NCBI RefSeq assembly: GCF_900129725.1
Contig: NZ_FQWQ01000001.1
Coordinates: 3,100,001 to 3,164,000 of the forward strand
Source: Chryseolinea serpens
GTDB lineage: Bacteria > Bacteroidota > Bacteroidia > Cytophagales > Cyclobacteriaceae
DNA length: 64,000 nt
Reading direction: 5' to 3'
In this document: positions 26,717-34,671 of the stretch, one piece after another
Numbering within the stretch: position 1 is the stretch's first letter
Layout of the letters: each line of letters begins with the position of its first letter
Position numbers and translations under genes: made by a program
The notes under the pieces: model-generated
Told to the model about the DNA's origin: nothing
Databases searched by the model: none
What the model saw: only the letters and a program-made list of their open reading frames with translations

Positions 26717-27050
26717 TGACGATTTGCTTAGCTTGAACCTTATCTTTCCCGATGTGCAGAAGCTCATTCAGTCCCAGGATACTGAACGTATTGGCCACCT
26801 TATCGCTCATTCCGAATAAAACCATTTTAATGTTGCGGTCCTTGAATTCTTCGATGTAGGACATGAATACGCCGAGGCCCGCCGAAGAGATATACTCCAA
26901 CGCACTGCAGTCGATCAGTATTTTGGAGAATCCTTCCCCCACACTTTTGGCTATTGCCAGGTCAAGCTCAATGGAAGAGCTGGCGTCTATTTCGCCCACG
27001 AGCGCGATCACGTCGGCGCCGTCTTCCTGTAGTCTTTTAATGTGGATCAT
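26706..27050 (-). CDS. STAS-domain anti-sigma-factor antagonist
   Basis: A 114-residue single STAS domain. The phosphorylatable serine lies in LEYISSAGLGVFM near 52-64, preceded by the strand ILIDCSA. The family switches partners: unphosphorylated, it captures the adjacent kinase. It is immediately upstream of the kinase gene and downstream of a PP2C phosphatase gene, so the three form a complete partner-switching set. Confidence 0.9.
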   Translation of the reverse strand: MIHIKRLQEDGADVIALVGEIDASSSIELDLAIAKSVGEGFSKILIDCSALEYISSAGLGVFMSYIEEFKDRNIKMVLFGMSDKVANTFSILGLNELLHIGKDKVQAKQIVNEL

Positions 27051-27124
27051 AAGTTTTTAACGTGGTTTTAAATTTTATGTTGACTTCCTCAATGGCCTCT
27101 TTTTCAAGTGAAAAAGGAACTTTT

Positions 27125-29200
27125 TCAGGATTTAAATTTTACAATCATAGTCGTATAGTCGTCGTCGATATTTTCCGTACCCGAGAATTCATACAATTTG
27201 TGGATCATATGGTCCTGGGCCTGGGCGGGCGTCAGGTCGCGTAAATCGCATACCATAGCCGCCAGACGCTCGTAGCCAAATTCCTCGCCTTTGGCGTCCT
27301 TCGCCTCCGTTACACCGTCGGTGTAGAGGATCATAATATCGCCTGGCTTATACGTAAACTCGTTGGCCTGAATGAAGTTGCTATAGCTCTTGTTGCGCAC
27401 CATGCCCAACGCCACACCTTTGTCTTTGAAATACTCGGTCAGTTCGCGGTCGGCATGATAATACAATACCGGGCAGTGTCCTGCACGGGCATAGCGTATC
27501 TTCTTGGTTTGGGTGTTGATAATGAAATACGTGGCCGAAATAAACGAGCCACGCTCCAGGCAGTAGACCAACGCCTGGTTTGCCTGCACCATAAAATCGT
27601 CGGGTTCGATGTCGCGCTGGGCCAGGCTATGAAAGATCCCTTTCATTTGCGACATGTGAAATGCTGCCGTCGTGCCCTTGCCCGACACGTCGGCAATGAT
27701 GATAGAGACCAGGTGATCGTTTATGCGCAACGTGTCATAGTAGTCACCTCCCACTTCATCGGCAGATTCTGAAAATGCAGCGACATCGAAATCATGATCC
27801 TGCTCCAACAGGGTAGGAAGCAAGCTCTTCTGCACCATTTTGGCAATCTTCAGCTCTTCCTTGTAACGTTCGTTCTGCAGGGCCTCCTCCATCAACCGGA
27901 AGTTCTCGATGGAAATTCCCGCCTGGTTGGAGAAGGTGGAAACGATCTTGGTCATTTCCTTATTGAACCCTTCTGGTAACTCCTTTAACAGCGCTAAGGT
28001 TCCAATGTTATCGCCCTTTACATAAATGGGAAATGCCAGGATGGAACGAAAGCGTGAACCTTTCAGCGTGGCCAGGTGTTTCGACAAATTTTTGGTCTTC
28101 TCGCTTCCCTGATCGAACACACCTTTGATGTTGTGCGCATTCAGATGATTGATGATGTCGCGCGACTCCTTATCGGTGATCTTATAGGTGAAAACTTTAT
28201 GCTCGTGCGCATTGCTGTTGATCTCCAGCCACGCGGCATCGGCAAACACGGAACTAACGGAAGTCTCCAACAAAATATTGTAGACGCTTTCTTCACTTTG
28301 CTCCGTTTGAATGGATTGACTGATGCGCTGAAAGTTCACCACTTCCTCCAGTTTCTGCTCGAAGACGGAGGTTGTGGGGAGATTGAATAAAATAACGAGG
28401 AACGAAAAAATACTGTACACGGTCACAAAGACCATGAGCGACAAAACGAAAATGTGACGGTGGTAGTCGGTAAAGTTTTCCGAAACCTTCACGATGTTGT
28501 CCGACAGCGACTGATTGGTAAAAAAGCTGTAGAACAAATAGAAGATCGTGAGCAGCAGCAACAGCAAACTCGTCCACTTCTGGCGGAAGTTCAAAAATGC
28601 CACCCACTTCATGTTGCCCGACAGCACCAGACCCACCACCACAAAGATGCTCAGCAACGTGACGTGGAGCCACTGCACCTGGGGAAACCGGAAGGTGTTA
28701 TACAGCAGCGAGATCAGCAGGCCCACCTCGAAAAACGCCCACAACCGTAACAGCCATTTTGACTTTTGATAGAGAATGAGCCGCTTCCAGGCGCTATAGC
28801 CCATCATGAGGAAGCCGATCATGAGACCGAGGTTGATCAGGTAGATCAGGTCATTAAAAACAATATTGAAAGCCGACCGGGATCCAATGTCAGGGCTACC
28901 CAACAAGTGGTCGATCACGCGTAATCCCAGTGAGATCACCGTGGAGATCAAACCGGTGGCAAACACGCGCCAGAGCAGATCCACGAAATTCAGCACCTCG
29001 TCCCGCTCGATCTTGAGCTTGTAGTAATAGAAAAGGGAAAGGATAAACAGGTTCAGGATGATCCCGGGCAACCAAACGGGCACTTCCGGCTTAATGCCGC
29101 TGGTGGTACTGAACAGGATGGAAATATCCGTAAATACCAAGGCCAGCCAGGTGATAACACCCACGGTGAATAAGAGCCTGGTAATTGCTTTGGAACGCAC
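27125..29200 (-). CDS. Membrane-anchored PP2C/RsbU-type serine phosphatase with GAF domain
   Basis: A 691-residue protein. The N-terminal 260 residues hold about seven membrane helices. A GAF-like domain follows near 290-435, then a short linker helix. The PP2C domain has all the metal motifs: EVGGDYYD near 484, DVSGKGTTAA near 503, LYTDGVTEA near 635 and DDDYTTMIV near 681. It should dephosphorylate the STAS antagonist encoded next, in response to a membrane or small-molecule signal. A hairpin followed by eight T residues lies in the leader just before the ATG. Confidence 0.9.
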   Translation of the reverse strand: MRSKAITRLLFTVGVITWLALVFTDISILFSTTSGIKPEVPVWLPGIILNLFILSLFYYYKLKIERDEVLNFVDLLWRVFATGLISTVISLGLRVIDHLLGSPDIGSRSAFNIVFNDLIYLINLGLMIGFLMMGYSAWKRLILYQKSKWLLRLWAFFEVGLLISLLYNTFRFPQVQWLHVTLLSIFVVVGLVLSGNMKWVAFLNFRQKWTSLLLLLLTIFYLFYSFFTNQSLSDNIVKVSENFTDYHRHIFVLSLMVFVTVYSIFSFLVILFNLPTTSVFEQKLEEVVNFQRISQSIQTEQSEESVYNILLETSVSSVFADAAWLEINSNAHEHKVFTYKITDKESRDIINHLNAHNIKGVFDQGSEKTKNLSKHLATLKGSRFRSILAFPIYVKGDNIGTLALLKELPEGFNKEMTKIVSTFSNQAGISIENFRLMEEALQNERYKEELKIAKMVQKSLLPTLLEQDHDFDVAAFSESADEVGGDYYDTLRINDHLVSIIIADVSGKGTTAAFHMSQMKGIFHSLAQRDIEPDDFMVQANQALVYCLERGSFISATYFIINTQTKKIRYARAGHCPVLYYHADRELTEYFKDKGVALGMVRNKSYSNFIQANEFTYKPGDIMILYTDGVTEAKDAKGEEFGYERLAAMVCDLRDLTPAQAQDHMIHKLYEFSGTENIDDDYTTMIVKFKS

Positions 29201-29220
29201 TGAACAGCCGGATTTTGACC

Positions 29221-29244
29221 AAAAAAAACCAATCCTGAGATTGG
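29221..29244 (-). terminator. Hairpin plus T8 in the leader of the PP2C gene
   Basis: On the minus strand CCAATC-TCAG-GATTGG is followed at once by eight T. The start codon of the PP2C phosphatase is about 20 bases further on. It could be a leader attenuator or a second, backup terminator for guaB. The stem is only six base pairs, so strength is doubtful. Confidence 0.35.
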
Positions 29245-29339
29245 CCTACAATTATAGGAATAAAGTGAGAAATTCAGGCTCCCGGAAAGGTGGCCTGCCT
29301 CCATATTCTCGATTTAATACCATTTTTCGCACAAGAAAA

Positions 29340-29368
29340 CGGCTCAAGGGTTGTTTTTCCCTGAGCCG
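29340..29368 (-). terminator. Intrinsic terminator after guaB
   Basis: On the minus strand CGGCTCAGGG pairs with CCCTTGAGCCG (one bulged base, eight-base loop), followed by TTTTCTTG. It begins about 30 bases after the guaB stop codon, the expected place. Confidence 0.7.
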
Positions 29369-29398
29369 CTCCCTTTTCTGTGCTTTCGCGGAATATTT

Positions 29399-30871
29399 CT
29401 ATTTGCGGCTATAGTTCGGTGCCTCCCGGGTGATGCTCACATCGTGGGGGTGACTTTCGGTTACGCCAGCGGCCGTGATCTTTACAAATTTGGCCAGCTT
29501 TAACTTTTCGATGTTCTTGGCGCCGCAGTAGCCCATGCCGGCACGCAGACCGCCGGTGAGCTGATAGAGCACTTCCGATACCAATCCTTTGAAGGGAACA
29601 CGGCCGGAAATGCCTTCGGGCACGAGTTTCTTCACGTCGTCTTCCACATCCTGGAAATAGCGGTCTTTGGAACCGTCTTCCATGGCTTCGAGGGAGCCCA
29701 TACCGCGGTAGGATTTGAATTTTCGGCCTTCATAGATGATCACTTCGCCGGGAGCTTCTTCGGTGCCCGCCAGCAGCGAGCCGATCATAACGCTGTCGGC
29801 ACCGGCGGCGATGGCTTTCACAATGTCGCCGGAGAAACGGATACCGCCATCGGCAATAACGCAGACGTTAGAGCCCTTCAGGGCTTTGGATGCTTCGTAA
29901 ACGGCCGAGAGTTGAGGAAGGCCCACGCCGGCAACGATGCGGGTGGTGCAAATGCTGCCCGGTCCAACGCCTACTTTCACGGCATCGGCACCTACTTTGG
30001 CCAACGCTTTGGCCGCTTCGCCGGTGGCGATGTTGCCCACGATAAGATCAAGTTCGGGGTATTTTTTCTTTACACGCTTGGCGGCTTCCATCACACCCTT
30101 GCTGTGGCCGTGGGCTGTGTCAATGCTGATCACGTCCACACCGGCAGCCTTTAAGGCGTCGATGCGATCGAGGATGTCGGGGGTTACACCCACCGCAGCA
30201 CCCACGCGGAGCCGGCCAAACTGATCCTGGCAGGCGGTGGGTTTATTCTTTTTCTTCTGAATGTCCTTGAAGGTGATGAGGCCAATGAGTTTGCCTTTTT
30301 TGCTGACGATGGGCAGCTTTTCGATCTTGTATTTCTTCAGCGTGCCTTCGGCCTGTTCGAGGGTGATGCCCTCGGCGGCCGTGATCAGATTGTCTTTGGT
30401 CATGATCTTTTCCACGGGCACATTCATGTCCTTTTGGAAACGCAAATCGCGGTTGGTGATGATACCCACCAGTTTGCTGCCATCGTCCACGATGGGAATG
30501 CCCCCGATCTTGAATTCGCGCATGATGTTTTCCGCTTCACGAACCGTGGAATGGATGTTCAGCGTCACGGGATCGAGGATGAGGCCGCTCTGCGAGCGCT
30601 TCACTTTGCGCACCTGCTCGGCCTGCAACTGGATCTTCATGTTCTTGTGGATGAAGCCCAGGCCGCCTTCCATCGCAATAGCAATGGCCAGTTCGGCTTC
30701 CGTGACCGTGTCCATAGCGGCGGAAACGAGGGGGATGTTCAGAGAAATGTTGGGCGTTAGCTTGCTGGATGTGCTGGTGTCGCGGGGCAGTACTTCGGAG
30801 TAGGCAGGGACCAGAAGCACATCGTCATACGTAAGCGCTTCAAAGAGGAATTTGGATGTATCGAGTGGCAT
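29399..30871 (-). CDS. guaB: Inosine-5'-monophosphate dehydrogenase
   Basis: About 490 residues. It oxidises IMP to XMP, the committed step to GMP. The (beta/alpha)8 barrel is interrupted by two CBS domains near 95-205 ([19 protein letters not shown] and [18 protein letters not shown]). The catalytic cysteine is in [11 protein letters not shown] near 300 and the flap contains [11 protein letters not shown] favour the ATG giving MPLDTSKF; another ATG 21 bases upstream lies inside a perfect inverted repeat next to the presumed transcription start. A terminator hairpin follows the gene. Confidence 0.94.
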   Translation of the reverse strand: MPLDTSKFLFEALTYDDVLLVPAYSEVLPRDTSTSSKLTPNISLNIPLVSAAMDTVTEAELAIAIAMEGGLGFIHKNMKIQLQAEQVRKVKRSQSGLILDPVTLNIHSTVREAENIMREFKIGGIPIVDDGSKLVGIITNRDLRFQKDMNVPVEKIMTKDNLITAAEGITLEQAEGTLKKYKIEKLPIVSKKGKLIGLITFKDIQKKKNKPTACQDQFGRLRVGAAVGVTPDILDRIDALKAAGVDVISIDTAHGHSKGVMEAAKRVKKKYPELDLIVGNIATGEAAKALAKVGADAVKVGVGPGSICTTRIVAGVGLPQLSAVYEASKALKGSNVCVIADGGIRFSGDIVKAIAAGADSVMIGSLLAGTEEAPGEVIIYEGRKFKSYRGMGSLEAMEDGSKDRYFQDVEDDVKKLVPEGISGRVPFKGLVSEVLYQLTGGLRAGMGYCGAKNIEKLKLAKFVKITAAGVTESHPHDVSITREAPNYSRK

Positions 30872-30900
30872 GGCAAATAATTTACGATTCATTATTTGCC
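30872..30900. repeat. Perfect inverted repeat GGCAAATAAT / ATTATTTGCC at the guaB start
   Basis: Ten-base arms with a nine-base spacer directly precede the preferred guaB ATG and lie just downstream of a TACCTTTG box. As DNA it is a good operator candidate; as RNA it would fold next to the start codon. Either form could control GMP synthesis. Confidence 0.55.
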
Positions 30901-30903
30901 GGG

Positions 30904-30911
30904 CAAAGGTA
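30904..30911 (-). promoter_or_regulatory. Putative -7 element TACCTTTG for guaB
   Basis: A full match to TAnnTTTG on the minus strand. Transcription would begin a few bases on, within the inverted repeat, which supports the downstream ATG as the guaB start. No -33 TTG was found at the right distance. Confidence 0.45.
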
Positions 30912-31014
30912 CAGACTTTCGACCATTAATTTACTAATCGCGTCCAATTGCCAGGAATATTTCTTTGGCGATGGTTTGGGCGCAAAAATTTATGCTCAAA
31001 TTGGGCTGTCAAAC

Positions 31015-31022
31015 TATCTTTG
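31015..31022 (+). promoter_or_regulatory. Putative -7 element TATCTTTG for rlpA
   Basis: A full match to TAnnTTTG, 18 bases before the chosen rlpA start. It argues for that ATG over one upstream, because the upstream one would precede the promoter. Confidence 0.42.
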
Positions 31023-31040
31023 AGCGCTAAACCTTATCTT

Positions 31041-31727
31041 ATGCTGAGAACTTTGTTCACGAGTGCAATCGTTCTTTTTGCAACCGTTTCCTTTGCGCAG
31101 ATCCAAACCGGGAAAGCCTCTTTTTACGCCGACAAATTTGAGGGCGTCATGACCGCCAGCGGCGAGAAATACAAACGTCACAAATTCACCGGGGCGCATA
31201 AAACACTCCCCTTCGGCACCAAAGTGCGCGTCACCAACCTGGCCAACAAAAAAACGGTTGAAGTGACCATCAACGACCGCGGTCCCTACGTGGAAGGCCG
31301 CATCATCGACCTCTCCCGCGCCGCCGCCGAAGAACTGGGCTACACCAACCTGGGCCTGGCCGACGTCTCCCTGGAAGTGATCGATCCCGGCGACGGCAAA
31401 ACCAGCGACCCCGGCCGCCCTATCGACCAGGTGTCGGTCGACGAAAAGGAATTCTATGAGTTTGGCATCGCCCGGATCAACCATCCAAAAGGCTATGGCG
31501 TGCAGGTCGGCACCTACCAGGAGTTGGTCAACCTCATGCGTTTGGCCGACAATCTCAAGAACTCCTATAAGAAAGATGTCACCGTGCAGGTGAAGGTGCT
31601 GAACGGCGTCAAATATTATGGCCTCATCCTGGGTCAGTTCTCGTCGCGCGAAAAAGCGGAACAGTTCCGCGAAGAGTTGCGCAACAAATTTCCCGACGTG
31701 TTCATCGTCGAGTACAACCGCCTCTAA
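31041..31727 (+). CDS. RlpA-like septal ring protein with SPOR domain
   Basis: About 228 residues from the ATG that yields a signal peptide (MLRTLFTSAIVLFATVSFAQ). A double-psi beta-barrel domain follows: GKASFYADKF, TGAHKTLPFGTKVRVTN and INDRGPYVEGRIIDLS near 80-95, which includes the Asp of RlpA lytic transglycosylases. The C-terminal part (about 150-228) is a SPOR domain (YGVQVGTYQEL, YGLILGQFSSREKAE), which binds denuded glycan at division sites. It probably trims septal peptidoglycan. It stands alone, divergent from guaB. Confidence 0.9.
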   Translation: MLRTLFTSAIVLFATVSFAQIQTGKASFYADKFEGVMTASGEKYKRHKFTGAHKTLPFGTKVRVTNLANKKTVEVTINDRGPYVEGRIIDLSRAAAEELGYTNLGLADVSLEVIDPGDGKTSDPGRPIDQVSVDEKEFYEFGIARINHPKGYGVQVGTYQELVNLMRLADNLKNSYKKDVTVQVKVLNGVKYYGLILGQFSSREKAEQFREELRNKFPDVFIVEYNRL

Positions 31728-31854
31728 GCCTTCGCCGGCTGGCTTCAAACTCTATGGAAGTAGTCGGTTAATTTCATTTTCCATGAAAAAGCATTCCCTT
31801 TGTGACGAAGGGGAAGACGTGTAACGATGACGTTCGCACCTCCCGTGTGGATTC

Positions 31855-32643
31855 ATGGAAATTGTTGGCTATTTGGCATCAGTGTGTATCGGCCTCATCC
31901 TTGGCCTGCTGGGTGGAGGAGGCTCCATCCTATCGATACCGATATTAGTATATTTGTTTCAGGTCGATGCCGTGTACGCCTCGGCGTATTCGCTTTTCAT
32001 TGTGGGCACCACCAGCCTGGTGGGAACGATCCCGAAATACAAAGAACAACTCGTCAACATCAAGACCGGCTTCCAGTTCGGCATTCCTTCCATCCTCACC
32101 ATTTTCACCACGCGCCGGTGGATCGTGCCGGCTATTCCGGATGTGATCTGGCAAACGGATTCCGTTGTTATCACCAAACGACTCTTGCTGTTGGGCCTCT
32201 TCGCCGTGCTGATGGTGCTCGCATCGATCTCCATGATCCGCGGGCGACAGGAATTCAAAAGCGACGAGCGTCCTTATGCGGCTTTCTTCATTGTGTTGGA
32301 AGGGATACTCATCGGCTTTCTCACGGGACTGGTGGGGGCCGGCGGAGGCTTCCTCATCATCCCCGCCCTGGTTTTACTGACCGGCCTAACCTTCAAAGCC
32401 GCAGTGGGCACATCCCTTTTTATTATCGCGGTCAATTCATTGACCGGCTTTTTAGGCGATGTGATGAATTACCACATCGATTGGAAATTTTTGTTGCTGA
32501 TCACTGCCCTCGCCGTTGCAGGTGTTTTGATCGGCAGCCGGCTTTCGCACAAGATCTCCTCCGCGAAGTTGCGCAAAGCGTTTGGCTGGCTGGTGCTGGT
32601 CATGGGGTGCTGGATTTTGTTTCACGAAATTGTGCTGGTTTAG
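31855..32643 (+). CDS. TauE/SafE-type sulfite/organosulfonate exporter family permease
   Basis: A 262-residue protein with about eight membrane helices. The two half-repeats carry LGLLGGGGSILSIPILV near 16-32 and LTGLVGAGGGFLIIPALV near 156-173, the glycine-rich signature of the TauE family. The family exports sulfite, sulfoacetate or related small anions. The overlapping longer frame in another phase is not real. No sulfur-metabolism gene is adjacent, so the substrate is open. Confidence 0.9.
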   Translation: MEIVGYLASVCIGLILGLLGGGGSILSIPILVYLFQVDAVYASAYSLFIVGTTSLVGTIPKYKEQLVNIKTGFQFGIPSILTIFTTRRWIVPAIPDVIWQTDSVVITKRLLLLGLFAVLMVLASISMIRGRQEFKSDERPYAAFFIVLEGILIGFLTGLVGAGGGFLIIPALVLLTGLTFKAAVGTSLFIIAVNSLTGFLGDVMNYHIDWKFLLLITALAVAGVLIGSRLSHKISSAKLRKAFGWLVLVMGCWILFHEIVLV

Positions 32644-32739
32644 GCTGGTGTTCTTTTCGGGTTTCGCTGGCGCCTTGGTCAAATTTCCCTAACTTGGTCG
32701 GTCTCTATCCCTATCTCCGTTGGATCCAAATCCAGTTTC

Positions 32740-34230
32740 ATGACAAATCGTTTGGTCACGTTTTTCAAAAAATTCAACCCGCTGACACAGCGTAATGTGT
32801 TCATATTGTTATCGATCCTCATCGTGGCGGCCGCTTCGCTGATCGTCGTCAACTACCTCACCATTAAAACCCTTTCGGCCGTCCGGGCCTACACCAACGG
32901 CGAATCGCAATATTCAAAAGGAGAGAAAGGTGCCGCCCGCCACCTGATCATGTACGTGAACACGCACGATGAAACACATTGGGAGCAGTTCAAGCAGGAG
33001 CTCGGCGTCACGTTCGGCGACAGCATTGCACGCGTCGCGCTATCGCAAGAAGATGGCAACCCGGAGGTGATCAAAAAAGGCTTCCTCCAGGGCCGCAATC
33101 ACCCCGACGACCACGACGACATGATCTGGTTGTTCCGGAATTTTGGTCGCATTTCGTTTATGGCCAACGCCATCGCTATCTGGAAACAAGCAGACGGCAT
33201 CATCCACCAGGAATATTTACTCGCGGAAGAAATTCACACCAAGATCAAAACGGGACATTGGACGCGAACGGATCAGGAGGCGGTGATCAGTCGTATCAAT
33301 TCGATCACGGGTTTGCTTACCGCAAAGGAGCGCGCTTTCTCAAATGTGTTGGGCGACGCATCGCGCCGGATCAACGGTTATCTGTTTGTGGCCAATTTTT
33401 TCTTTACGCTCATCATCATTGGCAGCGCCATCGGCTATGGAGCTTCCATGATCGGCAAGATCATGCGATCGCAACGCGAACTGGAATCTAAAAATACTGA
33501 CCTCACCCTCACCAACCACGAGCTCGACAATTTTGTTTACAGCGCCTCACACGATCTGCGGGCCCCCATCACCTCGCTGAAGGGTCTTATCGAATTGGCG
33601 AACCTGGAGGACAACGTCGCACAGATAAAAGAGTATCTGGCGCTGATGCAACAGAGTCTGGAGAAGCAAGATCATTTCATCAACGACATCATCGATTTTT
33701 CCAAAAACAAAAGAGTGTCGCTACAACTCCAGGAGGTCAGCCTGGTGGAACTTATCGAAAGCGCTTTGAACCAGCACCGGTTTATGTTGGGCGCCGAAAG
33801 GATCAAGATGCACACGGTGTTCCGGTCAGACAAGGCCTATTCCGACCCGCTGCGTCTCAGCATCCTGTTCAACAACCTCATTTCCAACGCGATCAAGTAC
33901 AGTGACGAGAAAAAAGAACAAAGCTTTCTGAATGTGGAAACCTATGCCACCGACACGCATCACGTCATTATAGTCGAAGACAACGGTATCGGTATCAGGC
34001 CCGAAGACCAAAAACATATTTTCGACATGTTCTTCGTGACCCAAAACACCAACAAAGGCTCCGGGCTGGGACTTTACATTGTGAAAGAAGCGGTGGATAA
34101 ATTGGGCGGCTCCATTGCCGTTGAATCGGAAAAAAATGCGGGATCAAAATTTATTGTTCAGATTCCTAAAAACCATGTTGTATCTTTGGAACGTGTCGAA
34201 CATGCAGATCACACGAATGGCTTATCGTAG
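32740..34230 (+). CDS. Membrane-bound sensor histidine kinase
   Basis: A 496-residue protein with helices near 21-42 and 218-240 enclosing a roughly 170-residue helical sensor region. The HisKA helix carries the phospho-acceptor in SASHDLRAPITSL near 262-274. The ATPase domain has N box FNNLISNAIKY near 376, G1 EDNGIGI near 418 and G2 GSGLGLYIV near 440. It is followed 27 bases later by a single-domain response regulator, its likely partner. Confidence 0.9.
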   Translation: MTNRLVTFFKKFNPLTQRNVFILLSILIVAAASLIVVNYLTIKTLSAVRAYTNGESQYSKGEKGAARHLIMYVNTHDETHWEQFKQELGVTFGDSIARVALSQEDGNPEVIKKGFLQGRNHPDDHDDMIWLFRNFGRISFMANAIAIWKQADGIIHQEYLLAEEIHTKIKTGHWTRTDQEAVISRINSITGLLTAKERAFSNVLGDASRRINGYLFVANFFFTLIIIGSAIGYGASMIGKIMRSQRELESKNTDLTLTNHELDNFVYSASHDLRAPITSLKGLIELANLEDNVAQIKEYLALMQQSLEKQDHFINDIIDFSKNKRVSLQLQEVSLVELIESALNQHRFMLGAERIKMHTVFRSDKAYSDPLRLSILFNNLISNAIKYSDEKKEQSFLNVETYATDTHHVIIVEDNGIGIRPEDQKHIFDMFFVTQNTNKGSGLGLYIVKEAVDKLGGSIAVESEKNAGSKFIVQIPKNHVVSLERVEHADHTNGLS

Positions 34231-34257
34231 AACACAACTATTTTTTTCATAGCCCCC

Positions 34258-34656
34258 ATGAAACAAAAATGTAAATTCTTGATTGTGGACGACAACGAGG
34301 TGGACCAAATGGTTACCCGCACGCTCCTGAAAAAGAAACTTGCCGTGGAAGATGTGAGCCAGGTCCGCACGGGAAGCGAAGCCCTGGAATGGTTGAAAGT
34401 TTCGGGCGACACCATCGGCGAGTGCCTGATCATTCTGCTCGACATCCAGATGCCCGAAATGGATGGCTTCGAATTTCTGGAGGCCTACGAAGAGGTGGAC
34501 GAAAGTGTGAAACACAAAACCACCATCATCATGCTCTCCTCCACACTGGATCCCACCGACATTCGGCGTGCCACGGATCACAAATACGTGAAGAGCCTGT
34601 TCAGTAAACCGGTCCCCACGGGTTTGCTCGACGAACTGATGGGCGCCCAGGCCTGA
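34258..34656 (+). CDS. Single-domain response regulator
   Basis: A 132-residue receiver domain with the acidic pair in FLIVDDNEVDQ (5-15), the phospho-acceptor Asp in ILLDIQMPEMDGFEF near 60-74, the Ser/Thr switch in IIMLSST near 97, and the Lys in LFSKPVP near 117. There is no output domain, so it must act by protein contact or in a phosphorelay. The short extra C-terminal helix is typical of CheY-like Rcp1 relatives. It pairs with the upstream kinase. Confidence 0.9.
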   Translation: MKQKCKFLIVDDNEVDQMVTRTLLKKKLAVEDVSQVRTGSEALEWLKVSGDTIGECLIILLDIQMPEMDGFEFLEAYEEVDESVKHKTTIIMLSSTLDPTDIRRATDHKYVKSLFSKPVPTGLLDELMGAQA

Positions 34657-34671
34657 ACCCGGGCTAACTAC

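Noticed and set aside
27099-27116. CTTTTTC / GAAAAAG inverted repeat between the PP2C and STAS genes
   Set aside because: The seven-base stem is almost all A-T and lacks a following T-run in the gene direction; it may be chance.
29053-29304. Short minus-strand frame before the PP2C gene
   Set aside because: Overlaps the PP2C start in another phase, has low-complexity Pro/Ser-rich product and no match.
31827-32795. 322-codon plus-strand frame overlapping the TauE-type permease
   Set aside because: Its product is rich in His, Arg, Cys and Pro with no membrane pattern, and the permease frame shows the full family motif.
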